Positions 53,834 to 64,000 of a DNA stretch of 64,000 nucleotides are shown here, piece after piece; positions within the stretch are counted from its first letter, which is position 1, and every line of letters starts with the position of its first letter. The DNA is from Heligmosomoides polygyrus polygyrus (Eukaryota; Nematoda; Chromadorea; Rhabditida; Heligmosomidae). The stretch lies in the NCBI GenBank assembly GCA_947396885.1, contig OX377201.1:25893923-25957922 (forward strand), written 5' to 3'. The notes under the pieces are model-generated. The model saw only the letters and a list, made by a program, of their open reading frames with translations, was not told the origin of the DNA and made no database searches. The translations under genes and the position numbers were made by a program.

Positions 53834-54794
53834 CAGTTAGGTCAAGCTCGGCAGCAACCCAGCGAGGGGGGGGGGGTCAAGCACATTCAGGAAGTCGCCG
53901 GCAAGTCCACTCCTAACCGAGTAAATTCATGGAGATGGTATCAGAAGTTCCTTCCCGCCCAGAAAAGCAACAAAGGTAAACCACTCCCGGAAAGATCAAC
54001 TGCTGTAAACCAAGGGCGCCTGCACCAACCCATCAAGTCAAATTTTTCTTAAACCAGACTAGGACTACCGATGATCTCCTAACCTCTCAGTGAACCACAG
54101 CTCGTTGGCTGCAGAGGAATGGAAGGTTGCCAAAATAGCCTTCGTCAGTGCCACACGGAAACCCAAGTAAATTGCTGCGTTTCCGACTGCTGAGAGCTCC
54201 TGAACCGGTTTACGCGAAGGAGCCTGGATCGAATCTTTACCAACGATGAAAAGCGGATGCTCTACTACAACTGTGAAGCCGGAAAGCAATAGCCGGAACG
54301 CAACGAGCTGGGGGATTTGAATTCAAAACCAGAGCTCCACCGAAAGAAGGTCCTGCTGTGCGTTTGATGGATGCGTAGTGGACCAGTGCATCGGGAGCTG
54401 CTTCACGCAGTCAAGCCGTCCTCGACGCTCGCTTTCCAACAACTCCTCTAGAACCAGCAAAAATTAGTGGAGAGGGAAGCCGATAAGAGCCAATGTTTCA
54501 TTCACTAGCGCAGCAACCGACCGCTACGGACGGCGGCGAAAATCTAAGAATTGGGCTGGACCAATATCAAGCAACCACCATACACTTTTGATATCGCGCC
54601 GTCTGACTGCCATCTGTTTCGGTCGTTGGATCACTTCCTCCATAGCAGGCGCTTCGCCGAAGTCGATGACGTTACGGCGGTGGTATACGACTTCTTCAGG
54701 TCGAAACCGCCCCCATTTCTACATAGATGTAGTCAACTCAGTGTATGAAAAGCGGAAGAAATTCATTGGGAATAACAGCAACTACTTCGTTTAA
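53834..54794 (+). pseudogene. Mariner transposase pseudogene
   Basis: Pieces in order are: GQARQQPSEG-type N-terminus near 53836, KRMLYYNCEAGKQ near 54250, KPELHRKKVLLCV near 54330, and the end at 54551-54794 with PPYTFDIAPSDCHLFRSLDH, which keeps the third aspartate. Multiple stops and a G-run at 53862 break the frame. Confidence 0.8.
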
Positions 54795-54876
54795 GTCCAT
54801 CATTTTTCTTTGGTAGTACAGTCTTATTTTTGCTGGAAGACCAATTTTGCTGCAAAATTTATGACTCAACCTAATA

Positions 54877-56079
54877 GTTGCGATTGGCTGTAAGAATGTT
54901 TCAAAAAAGCATTCAAATCACATTTAGCAACTGGCACTCGATTTTTTACAGAATACACTTTTGGATTCAAATGTTATTGTCAGGGACGAAAATGTGTCGT
55001 GCCCGACATTCTGCAAAAAAAAAACTGAATGACTAATTAATTCGAAGACAGCTCCCAGAGAATCCTTATTTTTAACTATAAAAATAAACGCCAATCCTAA
55101 AGTCAGACTTCAAAACTTTATAAGATTCACCTCATTGTTTATAACTTGTCTCTTTCAGTAATGAAGACCGCCGTGGGCTTTGACATTGCAAATGTCACAT
55201 CTGGAATAAAGCACTCATTAGGGATATAACGCTCCTTCTTTCCCAAAAACCAAAACACAGTACTGCTCTCCCATACCAAAACAAAGTATAATCCCATCAC
55301 CCATCCTCGAGCCTCGAGCTTGACCCTGCCACTTTCCCAACTGCTTCACTTGCCAAAATAAGAAGTAACCTCATGAAAACTTCCTTGGTTTAAAATTCAG
55401 CCATTGCTGTCTTTGAGCACTTCAGTACTATTATGGAAAATCCGCTTCGTGGCTCCGTATAAAATACAACAGAGTGAACCTGCTTCCGGACACCCTATTA
55501 CGGAGAACGGATAACGGTTGATCTGCTGATCCTGATTCCTAGTAGGAAGGGATTAAGCAAATGTATAAGATAAGATGTATAAGATGTATATGCTCTCTTA
55601 CCTGCAGTCAGCATGTTTGACTCAGCGCCTGAGTCAAGCATGACATGAATAGTGGTTTTCAGAATGGTACAGAATTATTCGAAATCAATAGACCAAAATA
55701 GCGTTGTCAGTTCTTGAATTCCAGGTGTATGCCGTGCCATGCAGTTAAAGCTGAAGGAGTGAGAAGGCATTCATTACAAGTGCTCTTGGTGCATGGGATA
55801 CGTGCTAGGCTTGAAACCAATTAAAAGCATCTGCAAATGTTTTGCCTCACATCTCATACTTGTTTTAGCACACCTAAAACCCACAGCTTGAAAACATAAA
55901 GTTTTAAGATCTGGTACTGTTGTCGATTATTTCAAAAGATGAGGCCACGGAATCTATCTTCTCTGAGGTTCATGGTCAAGGGAACAATAGGCGTTGTACC
56001 ACTAAAACCCTGTAACCTTAACCTTAAATAAACGCCGAAAAGAGCACATTCTCATGTTCTTTCGCCCTTAATTCTGTCA
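54877..56079. other. No supported gene
   Basis: A short hairpin, TTTGACTCAG/CTGAGTCAAG, lies at about 55616-55638. The rest shows short frames only. It separates the TGF-beta region from the next gene. Confidence 0.3.
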
Positions 56080-56307
56080 TTGAAACTAGACTACATACTG
56101 CGGCGAATTTTTCCTCCAAACACACAAATCTCGCATGTTTGCCAAGCGTGCGATGACCGTACGATGATTATCATCTACAAATTTGCCACGAGCCTGGAGC
56201 GTGCGGTGAATGACCGGCTAGGCAAACACGTGGCTGTTGATCGCCTCGATTTGAATAGTGGAAGAACCAACCCCCAGATTTCGGTAGTTCCTCCTATTCG
56301 CCAACCG

Positions 56308-59300
56308 ATGGAGCCCGTTCTACTCTCGGTTCTCTTTCTCGCCCGATCGACCGCGGCGTGGTCGCCAGAAGTGAGAGGTACGTTTACCCAATACGGCGGT
56401 ACACCGCGGTTCCATGGCTTTATGGCATCTTAAAACAAAACAAGCACACTTCATTATCCTACCAAAATATTTCCTATTTTTTTGCAAGAATTGCAATACG
56501 GCACATCGCAAGCAGAGGTCGGATTCACGATTGGTAAGGTAATGGGTTGATGGTAATGGATAAGTTTACCAACAGAGGGCAGAGGGCAAGTTTGGTATTC
56601 TTGAAATGATGTAATTCGATGAGTGATATAATTCTGCCCCAACATTCACCCACATTCATGCTTTTGCAAACTCCAAGTAATGCTTCAGCTTCTACCCTCT
56701 ACCTCTACAGATTTGCACTCTCCTAAAAAAGATTCTAGTGAAAATACCAGCAATTTTGCCTAAACTGTCCTTCTTAGGGGCTCTTTAGATCCTGTAATAT
56801 GCAATCCAAGATTTTTGGGCATTCCCATCTTTTTAGCAAAATTGAGAACAGGTTTCGTCAATCAAGTTTTCCGAAAAATAACAAAAAAGTTGTGCTCTTC
56901 TGCAGTCAATTAAGCCCTGAACGTCGTTTTGTTCATAAATGAAACGAAACTCTGCGTTATTTAGCATAAATAAAGGCGTGAACAGCCGTGAAAGGGACGT
57001 GAAATAAATCATCACCAGATTTTCGTCTCTCCGTCGGTCTGTAACGTTCACGATGGAACTGAAGATCAACCAATTGCAGTTCACAGTGCCATTCTTCGAC
57101 TTAATTCCCTTAATCCTTCAACGTAAACAAGTTTTAGAAGTCTTGTTGAATAGACAGTGGATTCGATGCTTATTCCGATAATTCGAATCCGTCACTTTTT
57201 TTCAAACTCGGTTAAAAGGATTAAACGAATACTGCTAATTTTGGAAAGCCCCGGATCCTAGAATGATTCAGAAAAGAGTGGCTTTAACTAGGAGAACTTT
57301 TGAATGATCAAAATAGCTGATTTATCTTCGGATCTCATATCATGTATCCTAAGTGATAATAACATCAAATTTCATATGAAAATTAGTTTTTTTTTAATTA
57401 GACGAAAATTCAATCTGGAGAAAACACCACTATTTGAATCGGTCTAAGATCTGGGCTTCTCAAAAATACCGTTGCTCGCACAATCCCTTTGAACCAAGGT
57501 TTGGAAAAAAATGACGGATCCGAATTATCCGTCTCGGAGTCGGGTCCAGTGTGTGGTGCTTATATCACCTGTATCACCTGTCGTCCCGTTGATCATCGAA
57601 TTGCTCGAGCGGGTGCCAGCAGCGTCTCCATTCGTCCCTGTCGCGTGCCAGAGTGGTCCAATGGATCCTCCTCGCTCGAGGGACGCGAAGAGCGTCATAT
57701 CGGTCGTTCAGGGCTTCAACGAAGAAGTCCGACCAACGCGTTGGTGGGCGTCCTGGTGTTCTTTTGACATCCCGCGGAATCCAGTCGGTGATGGCTCTCG
57801 TCCAGCGGGTGTCTGCGAAGCGCATTACGTGGCCGGCCCACCTAATTTTCGACAACTTGGCCCACGCGACAGCGTCTCTGATCTTCGAGCGTCGGCGAAG
57901 CTCGGAACTCCGGAGGCCTTCTCTCACTTGCGTGAGTCGCGTCACTCCGAGCATCGTCCTCTCGATTCCACGATGCGCGACGCTGATCGCGTGTTCATCC
58001 TGCTTTCGTATAGCCCAGGTCTCTGAGGCGTATGTTAGGGCAGGAAGAACAGTGGAGTCGAATAGGTGGGCACGGAGTCGAACGTTCTTCGTCTTCTTCG
58101 CGATTTCTTCGACGCTCTTGAAAGCTCCCCAAGCCGCTCTTTTCCTCCTGCTCAGCTCTGGTGCTAGGTGGTTGGCCATGTTGACTTCGCGACCCAGATA
58201 CACATAGCTGGAGCATTCGGAGATGTTCGTTCCGTTGAGCGAGAATGGGGCATCAGAAACCCATCCGTTCTTCATGAACATCGTCTTCGTAAGATTCAGC
58301 TGCAGTCCAACGCTTCCACATACACGATCGAAGTCGGCCAGCATTCGCTCCGCCTGACTGATGCTCGGTGTTATGAGCACGATGTCGTCAGCGAAACGAA
58401 GATGGTGCAGGTGCTGGCCGTAGACCTTCACTCCCATGTTTTCCCATTCTATAATAGTTTGCGCATGACGTTTTCGAGGGTGGCGCTGAAGAGCTTCGGG
58501 GATATGGTATCCCCTTGCCGAACCCCTCTCCTTACGTCGACGACGACGTCGTTGTAGAATGGTGAGATCTTGGTCGTGAATCCACTGTACAGCTCTCGAA
58601 GGACACTGATGTACTGAGTAGGAACGCCCTGGGTTAGCAGGGCTTCGATGACCGCTTCAGTTTCGACAGAGTCGGATGCCTTCTTCAGGTCGATGAACGT
58701 AAGGCACAGCGGCAGCTTGTACTCTCGCGACACTTCGATGAGCTTCGTAATGGTGTGTATGTGGTCGATCGTGCTGAATCCTCTCCGAAATCCTGCTTGC
58801 TCGCATGGCTGCCCTTCGTCCAGCGTTCTGCTGATCCTATTCAGGATGACTCGAGTGAACAGCTTGTAGACTACGGATAGCAGGCAAATCGGGCGATAGT
58901 TGCCAATGTCGTGCACGTCTCCCTTCTTGTACAGCAAGACGGTTCTGCTGGTCTTCCACTGAGATGGAACCTTGCACTCCGACAGGTAACGTGTGAAGAG
59001 CCGCGCCAGGGTGTTGATGAGCGTAGGCGGGAGGTGTTCGGGTCTGATCCTGTCGGGACCGGGTGCTGTACGTTTCTTCACCGACGAGATGGCGTGTCGG
59101 ATCTCGGAAGGGAGAACAGAGGGGACGAAGTATCCATCCTGCGGAAGATGGCATGGGGGCAGGTGGACGTGGCTATCGAAGAGATCGGAGTAGAAGTCAT
59201 GGATGACCTTGTCCATGGTCCTTCTGGAAGAGGTGACGGTTCCGTCAGGACGTCGGAGAGCTGTCATCTTGGTCTTGAAGTTGGCGAAGTTCCGGCGGGC

Positions 59301-61840
59301 ATTGCGGATGCTCAACCCTGCCTCTGCAGCTTCAGCCAACACTTCCGCCCTTCTCTCCTTAAGATCCTCCTTTATCGCCTCTCTCCACAGCTTCGCAAGC
59401 TCAGACGTCAGTTGGTAGTTGCCTGACGCTCGTGCTGCTCCACGCTGGCGTATCAGCTCGAGAGTTTCCGGAGACAGACGTCTATTGGTGGTCTTTAAGC
59501 TCTCGGCTCCCTTAGCACTATCGTGGAGATGGTGCACGAAGCGGTCGTATTCCTCGTCGACGTTGTCCATGACGCTGTCCATGACGGCATCTTCCCAAAG
59601 GCCGGCAAGAGAGGTGTAGAGGTCCCAGTTGATGGTCATTCTGGGACTCCTCTTCTTGAACTTCGCGGCCTTCTCTCCTTGACGCGAAAATCGGAACCTT
59701 GCGCGAAGGAGGCGGTGGTCCGATCCCGTGTAGAACTTGGGGACAACGGAGACGTCGGTCAGGCAATATTTGCGGTTGAAGATGATGTGGTCGATCTCGT
59801 TGTGGAACTGACCACCGGGAGATTCCCAGGTCCATCGTAGGGAGGGAGGCTTCTGGAACTGCGAGTTTCCATGGATGGTCTTGGTCGACATGATAAACTC
59901 AGACAGCCTTTCACCTTGCTCGTTCCACTCCAAACCGTGGGTTCCGATGTGAAGTTCTTCCGGCGACCTTCGCGGTCCGATTTTGGCGTTGAAGTCGCCG
60001 ACGATCACCTTGTAGAAGGTGTGATCTTCCTTATAGAACTTCTCCAGCTCCACGTAGAAGGCTTCGACCTCTTCGTCGTCGTAGTCGGATGTTGGGGCAT
60101 ACGCGACGAACACAGTCAAAGCTGGCACGGAACCACATCGCTTGAGTCGCAGACGTCCCATTCGGCTTGTAAGAGACTTGTACGAATCGATGTTCATGGC
60201 CAAATGCGTGTTGACGAGGACACCGCCTACTCCCCTGCTGTGCATGTTCCGAGGAACAGTTCTTCTCCGGAGTCGTAGGCGGCGTGTAGGGGGGGGGGGG
60301 GGGGGTGGTGTCTTCTCGTCTCGGTCAGTCCGATGACGTCGTACTTGATCTTCCTGGCTTGCATCATCAGGTCCTCGACGGATGCTTCCGATGCAAGCGT
60401 GCGGGCGTTGTAAGTACAGATCGTCATCTTAGTCCTTCTCAATTTGCGCAGCCTGGTTAGGCCCTGAGATTTTAGCAGCCTCTCCGTACTCGTCCTTCCC
60501 ATCGCTGCAGAAATGGGGGCTCTTTCGGGGTCAGGGGAGTGAGGCCCTTTAGTGGTGCTGTGTTTGACTTCCATACAACTCGGGTAGCTAGTCGGGCTCT
60601 GTCGTGCGGGCGAAGAACTCCGGGCTGCCAGCCAGACTGCTCGAAGAGACGGGGCGAGACTTTTGAGGCGGCCTCGAATCGCCTTACATGTACTCCCAGT
60701 CTACCGAGTGCAAGCTTTTGGCCGAGCCGACACAGTTACAATCCGCACAGTCACGGACACATCCGCGCACACTGTGCACATGCCGCTCCCACGCACAAGG
60801 AATGCGTCGACCCGACACAGCAGGAGCAAGGAGTTCATCTCCTGCATCCCACCTGCGTCTCTGGGCAGTACACGGTCGCATTTGGTTCGCGTTTAATTCT
60901 CCTATCCACCACCCGGGGACGCGCCACGTGGCCCTGCGACAAGCGGCCCGAGATCCCTCTTAACAAGAGAGCCCGAAGGCTCTCTATCGAGGGAGATCCG
61001 TGGTGCTTATATAGCTTTGTTTTATTTATTGTGGGGCATATGATAGCATGTCCTGCTCCGTGCATATGATAGCTGTTTCAGAGTCGATTGATAGGTCGCT
61101 CACCTGTGCTTGCGTTTTACGAGACCCTTTGATACAAGTCGCTCGGACCACACAGCTGCCACCCACTACAGGTACACTTATTCCTGCTTACTTCTTTTGC
61201 ATTGTGTAGATGAATGCGAAGCAATATAATTGCCTTCATATGTATAGTCAACGCTCAGAAATAGTGAACTAAATGAGACTTCCTTCAGCGGAATGTTTGC
61301 AATGCGTCTAAGAGTTAAGCTAATAGAAAAGTGACTACCTCTGTAATCACTGCGGGTTTATTGTAAGTGACAACACATTTAGACGCTCCTACAACTACAA
61401 CTCCAACCTCTCGTGAAACCTATATTGACGACAAGGATGACACGAGGAAGTTCGTCCCGTACAAGTACTGGAATCTGTACAAGAAGAGTGTGATGCAAGC
61501 GAAGGCTCAACCGGTGCGTCTCTTTTTCGGGTTGAATGATATTTGTAGCTGAGACTGGACTTCTAAGGTATGTTGATTAATATGTCGGTGATAAGAAGCA
61601 CAATGCGAGGACCCATGTAGTAACGTATCTGATTAGCCATTGGTTCCTCCCCCTCTCCCCTTTTTGTGCGGCAGAGGTTAACCCATTGAGGTTTCCTTAC
61701 ACACGAGACACAGATGCTTCTCGTTTAATCCAGGACTATTAGGAGTTCTCAGAAATGTTGTCGATGTTTCTGTAGAATGTAAAACAGGGTATCCTCTACG
61801 ACATCATCACTGATAAGATCATCCGCCGAATGCGAAACAA
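56308..61840 (+). CDS. Putative secreted protein, 5' part (three exons)
   Basis: Exons are 56308-56377, 61383-61513 and 61776-61840. Donors are GTACGT, GTGCGT and GTATGG. Acceptors are ACATTTAG and TTCTGTAG. Phases agree (1, 0, then 2 onward). Exon 1 encodes MEPVLLSVLFLARSTAAWS, a signal peptide. Exon 2 encodes a threonine-rich start and RKFVPYKYWNLYKKSVMQAK. Exon 3 encodes VKQGILYDIITDKIIRRMRN. The frame is also open upstream to 56080 (with ERAVNDRLGKHVAVDRLDLN), so a longer N-terminus or an upstream exon cannot be excluded. I do not recognise the family. Further exons were not found before 64000. Intron 1 is 5 kb because of the antisense RTE. Confidence 0.55.
56514..56606. repeat. Dispersed repeat, second copy
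   Basis: TCGGATTCACGATTGG and TAATGGATAAGTTTACCAAC match 17187-17276 in the same order. Confidence 0.75.
56650..57550. other. Intron sequence, no gene seen
   Basis: AT-rich, within intron 1 of the secreted-protein gene. Confidence 0.35.
57553..57565. repeat. Target-site duplication, left copy (13 bp)
   Basis: GTGGTGCTTATAT is repeated exactly at 61000-61012. Confidence 0.9.
57574..58437 (-). pseudogene. RTE ORF, C-terminal part (RT active site to end)
   Basis: The frame starts at MGVKVYGQHLHHLRFADDIV, with FADD as the catalytic box. It continues through LQLNLTKTMFMKNGW, SYVYLGREVNM and LSKIRWAGHVMRFADTRWTR, and ends RRCWHPLEQFDDQRDDR. It is the continuation of the polymerase at 58449, from which it is separated by a single frameshift near 58445. 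Confidence 0.92.
58449..60245 (-). pseudogene. RTE ORF, endonuclease and N-terminal RT part
   Basis: The 598-codon frame holds most of the endonuclease (TVFVAYAPTSDYDD, VIVGDFNAKIGPRRSPEE, EIDHIIFNRKYCLTDVSVVP, KFYTGSDHRLLRARF). It also holds the fingers and palm of the RT (KRTAPGPDRIRPEHLP, NYRPICLLSVVYKLFTRVIL, LTFIDLKKASDSVE and VRRGVRQGDTISPKLFSATL). All the endonuclease acidic and histidine positions named are present. In active RTEs this is one polyprotein with the flanking frames. Confidence 0.93.
60250..60574 (-). pseudogene. RTE ORF, N-terminal start
   Basis: From the ATG at 60574 the frame gives MTICTYNARTLASEASVEDL and DVIGLTETRR, the opening of the endonuclease. A G17 run at 60289-60305 has become a proline stretch. 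The frame then reaches EELFLGT and shifts by one base into the frame starting at 60245. A start at this or the later M (of MTIC) is possible. Confidence 0.88.
61000..61012. repeat. Target-site duplication, right copy (13 bp)
   Basis: An exact copy of 57553-57565. Confidence 0.9.
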
Positions 61841-62067
61841 GTATGGTTGCAGTAGAGGAAAGGATTGTAGCTCTTGCACAGCTCTCCTGGGTTCACTAGT
61901 CGTTCTAGTGATGTTGTGTATTTCCTAGAAATGGTCATGTAATATTTAATGAGAAATCTCAAAACAAGCTAATTGGGAGCATGAGTGCTATGACTAAAAT
62001 GAGAAACCGGCTGATAGAATGCCTTCTAATTAGGCATTTCCTTACGACGTCAAACAATCTGCTTGCA

Positions 62068-64000
62068 AAGGAACGGTCTGGCGCATGTCCTAACGGGGAA
62101 AGCGAGTCATATAAGGAATCTCCACCTTTAAGTTATTATAAAAACTGTGCTCTCTTCTTGTCAAGTGGTTAAATGAAGCGAGTAGTGGGTCCCCAAAATT
62201 TATCACCGAGTCGCGGCGGCCGCGCTGGCGATGTAAATTTATATGTACGTTATGCCCGCGACGCACGTCCCGGCATGCGATTCGGAGCGCAGTGGTTAGT
62301 GGCTATGCTTCTTGAAAAGAAGCCAGTGGTTCGGTTCCCATGCCTTGCACAACTTTTGCATTGCAACTGATGTGTTGCGTTTTGAGGAGTTGTGGCATCC
62401 ACACAATTTTCAGGCATTTTCTGCACATTTTTTCTTGCTCTATGCTGTGCAAAGTAACTTTGTTGCGAAAGTGTTTGTTACTGACCGTTTTAATCCACAA
62501 GGTAGTAAGAAAGATGGGAACAAAGCGGCTCGGGGGGGGGGTCACCACGTGGCCCTGTACGGGATTGTATATTCCACGAAATTGAAAATTTTACATAGCA
62601 CTGGTGTGTTCTTCTCCAGTAGTGATCTGATATAGGCGAGAACTGATGTTTCTGGGTATTCATGTGCGTTTTTACCAAGAAAGATAACCACATAGCACAT
62701 GTTAGCCTCATCCGAGCCACTTTGCGCCAAAAGGTGTTCAACATAACGATGTATAAACATTCAACAACAGTGATACTCAGGCTCAAAGTGCTTGAAACAG
62801 AAGGGCCGGTCACAATGCAGGCGGAGGATAAAAGCTACAGTCTCTTCACAGCTTGTTCCCCTACATCGACCAGTGACTTCTGTCGGCATGTTTATGCGGT
62901 ATCTTTCAGACGAAGAATCTTTTCGTCATCACAGATTATTCGCATGTCATGGCGACTCAAACTGTGCCCTTTTTATTTGAGCATGACTTCATCCTACAGA
63001 AACCTGAGAGCTGACTCTTATTCTAGGCTCTTAGGGCGGCTTCTTGAAACATTTGGTTATTAAGGCTGTTTCATGTTGTTCCATGGAAAGTAGATCCCAG
63101 GGAAAACCTTACTATACGGACCTATGGTCTGCACCGACCAGGTTCAGTCAGCCGACGTTGGCTTCTTAGTTACATGAAGTCGCTTATGAAGCGATTTTGC
63201 TCCCACGTCATTGTGCACGACCTTCCTTTCGATCTGCAAAAAAGTGACGATATCCTGAAGTAAAGTTTCGATGTTTCGGATAGCTAAAGGAGGAAGGATC
63301 TGTTACACATATTTAATAACACTGAAGGTCCTGTCGCTGGTGTGCCGGCCCCTGTGCCATTCCACCGTTGAAGACTGGTTGCTTATGCCTGGTTCAAATC
63401 CTGTCGTAGGCGTCGCATCCTCTTTTCATTGAAAGCCCGAGCAGAATGGTTTTCGAAGTAAATTCACCATGTAGAGAAACAACCTGTGAGGAGTCTGAAG
63501 CTTTACACGCTGCCTGTTTTGTGATCAGTTCTTCTGTTCCAAGCACTTTGTGCATGTGTTTCAGTGGTGCTAACTTTCAAACATCATTATGTTGAAAACC
63601 CTTCCTATTGACTTGTGGCGAGAAACCGAGTAACAAACAAGTCGCAATAAGACACCTTTGCACAACAAGCCACAGGAAATTGTGCAAAAAATGTGCAGAA
63701 AACGCCTGCAAATTGTTTGGACGTCAGGAACCTTCAGATCTCAACCGATCAGTTGAAGTTCGAGAAGACGCAATGCACGAGAACCGAACTTCCGAGATTC
63801 TTCCCATGAAGCAAAGTAGCAATCCTCTGCGCCCCAGACCGATTGCAAGGATGTACTTTACGCGTACAAGTGAAAGCTCGTGAGCACCGGCGCGACTCCA
63901 TAGTAAACTTGCCCCCCTACTTGTTTGGTTGAACGACTTGACTAAATGAGAATAAATTTTTGTTGTAAGTGGAGGGTGTAGATTCCTCCGACTCGCTTTC
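62068..64000. mobile_element. Long-TIR fold-back element, copy 2 (cut by window end)
   Basis: CTAACGGGGAAAGCGAGTCA followed by TTGTCAAGTGGTTAA matches the left arm of 40689. 62700-62830 matches 41045-41150. GCAGAAAACGCCTGC, GGACGTCAGGAACC and CTCAACCGATCAGTTGAA at 63690-63760 match the right arm. TTGAACGACTTGACTAAATG and GACTCGCTTTC close the window. The acidic ORF of copy 1 is not seen here. Confidence 0.7.
62272..62345 (+). mobile_element. tRNA-like unit inside copy 2
   Basis: GGCATGC and the closing CATGCC can pair as an acceptor. AGCGCAGTGGTTAGTGGC fits an A box and GTGGTTCGGTTCCC a B box. The other arms are imperfect, so it is a tRNA-derived sequence rather than a clear tRNA gene. Confidence 0.4.

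Larger units (their letters stand above)
53532..54874 (+). mobile_element. Mariner, fourth subfamily, with intact ends
   Basis: Ends TTGGTTGAGTCATAAATTTT and (inverted) TTAGGTTGAGTCATAAATTT match and are flanked by TA. Of the 1343 bp, 99 bp are a nested palindromic MITE. Confidence 0.92.
57566..60999 (-). mobile_element. Full-length RTE retrotransposon with 13-bp TSD
   Basis: A 3434-bp insert bounded by perfect duplications. The 5' end on the minus strand (60999) opens with a leader of about 425 bp. It includes an 8-bp stem, AGAGAGCC-TTCG-GGCTCTCT, near 60966-60985. The 3' end reads CAGGTGATACAGGTGA, a short tandem tail typical of RTE. It differs from the AAG-tailed RTE at 28899. Confidence 0.93.

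Noticed and set aside
55157..55225. Exon after TCTTTCAG with MKTAVGFDIANVTSG
   Set aside because: It stops after about 20 codons, has no downstream partner, and its phase does not fit either host gene.
56140..56290. Last exon of the TGF-beta gene
   Set aside because: No frame gives the C-C-x-P and C-x-C blocks. The true last exon is at 49008-49187.
58911..59426. 171-codon plus-strand frame
   Set aside because: It is a shadow of the RTE polyprotein on the minus strand.

Overview
The window is nematode DNA, most probably from a strongylid (hookworm-type) parasite. The evidence is a sperm-specific MSP-domain gene (a nematode-only family), short exons bounded by TTTCAG-type acceptors and GTRAGT donors, and a dense load of mariner, Tc1, RTE and CR1-like elements. 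The species cannot be fixed from sequence alone.

Two multi-exon host genes can be built on the plus strand. The first (35374-49187) is a complete ten-exon gene for a 422-residue TGF-beta superfamily ligand. It has a signal peptide, a propeptide, a furin-type RRKRR site and a seven-cysteine cystine-knot domain closest in wording to the BMP3/GDF10 group. Its splice phases agree at all nine junctions, and its introns carry much of the transposon load. The second (56308-61840, 3' end not found) starts with a signal peptide. Its first intron holds a full-length RTE retrotransposon in opposite orientation. On the minus strand at 19828-20166 lies an intact, intronless MSP-domain (SSP-like) ORF. It is followed by AATAAA and a genomic A20 tract, so it may be a retrocopy.

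Layout: 1-1056 is a palindromic DNA repeat; 4.1-5.3 kb a decayed mariner; 7.4-14 kb mostly unassigned with mariner, tRNA-derived and GC-rich patches; 14.3-16.9 kb RTE, SINE and CR1-like tails; 17.3-18.0 kb an unusual DNA element (copy A); 19.8-20.2 kb the MSP ORF; 20.7-24.3 kb two mariners with intact terminal repeats; 25.6-28.3 kb decayed ORFs and a CR1-like LINE interrupted by a tRNA-derived fold-back; 28.9-31.6 kb an RTE copy with an 18-bp target duplication; 32-35 kb SINEs; 35.4-49.2 kb the TGF-beta gene; 49.9-52.4 kb a nested palindrome; 53.5-54.9 kb a mariner with a nested 99-bp palindrome; 56.3-61.8 kb the secreted-protein gene; 62.1-64.0 kb a second copy of the fold-back family seen at 40.7-42.2 kb.

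The most notable structural objects are a Tc1 derivative made of two head-to-head 3' halves (49978-51531), a DNA element family with inverted arrays of subterminal repeats whose second copy is split by a mariner (46968-48880), a tRNA-derived SINE family with about a dozen copies, and a tRNA-derived inverted pair (27850-28285). No CRISPR, plasmid or bacterial feature is present. Introns were inferred by eye from splice consensus, phase and protein similarity.
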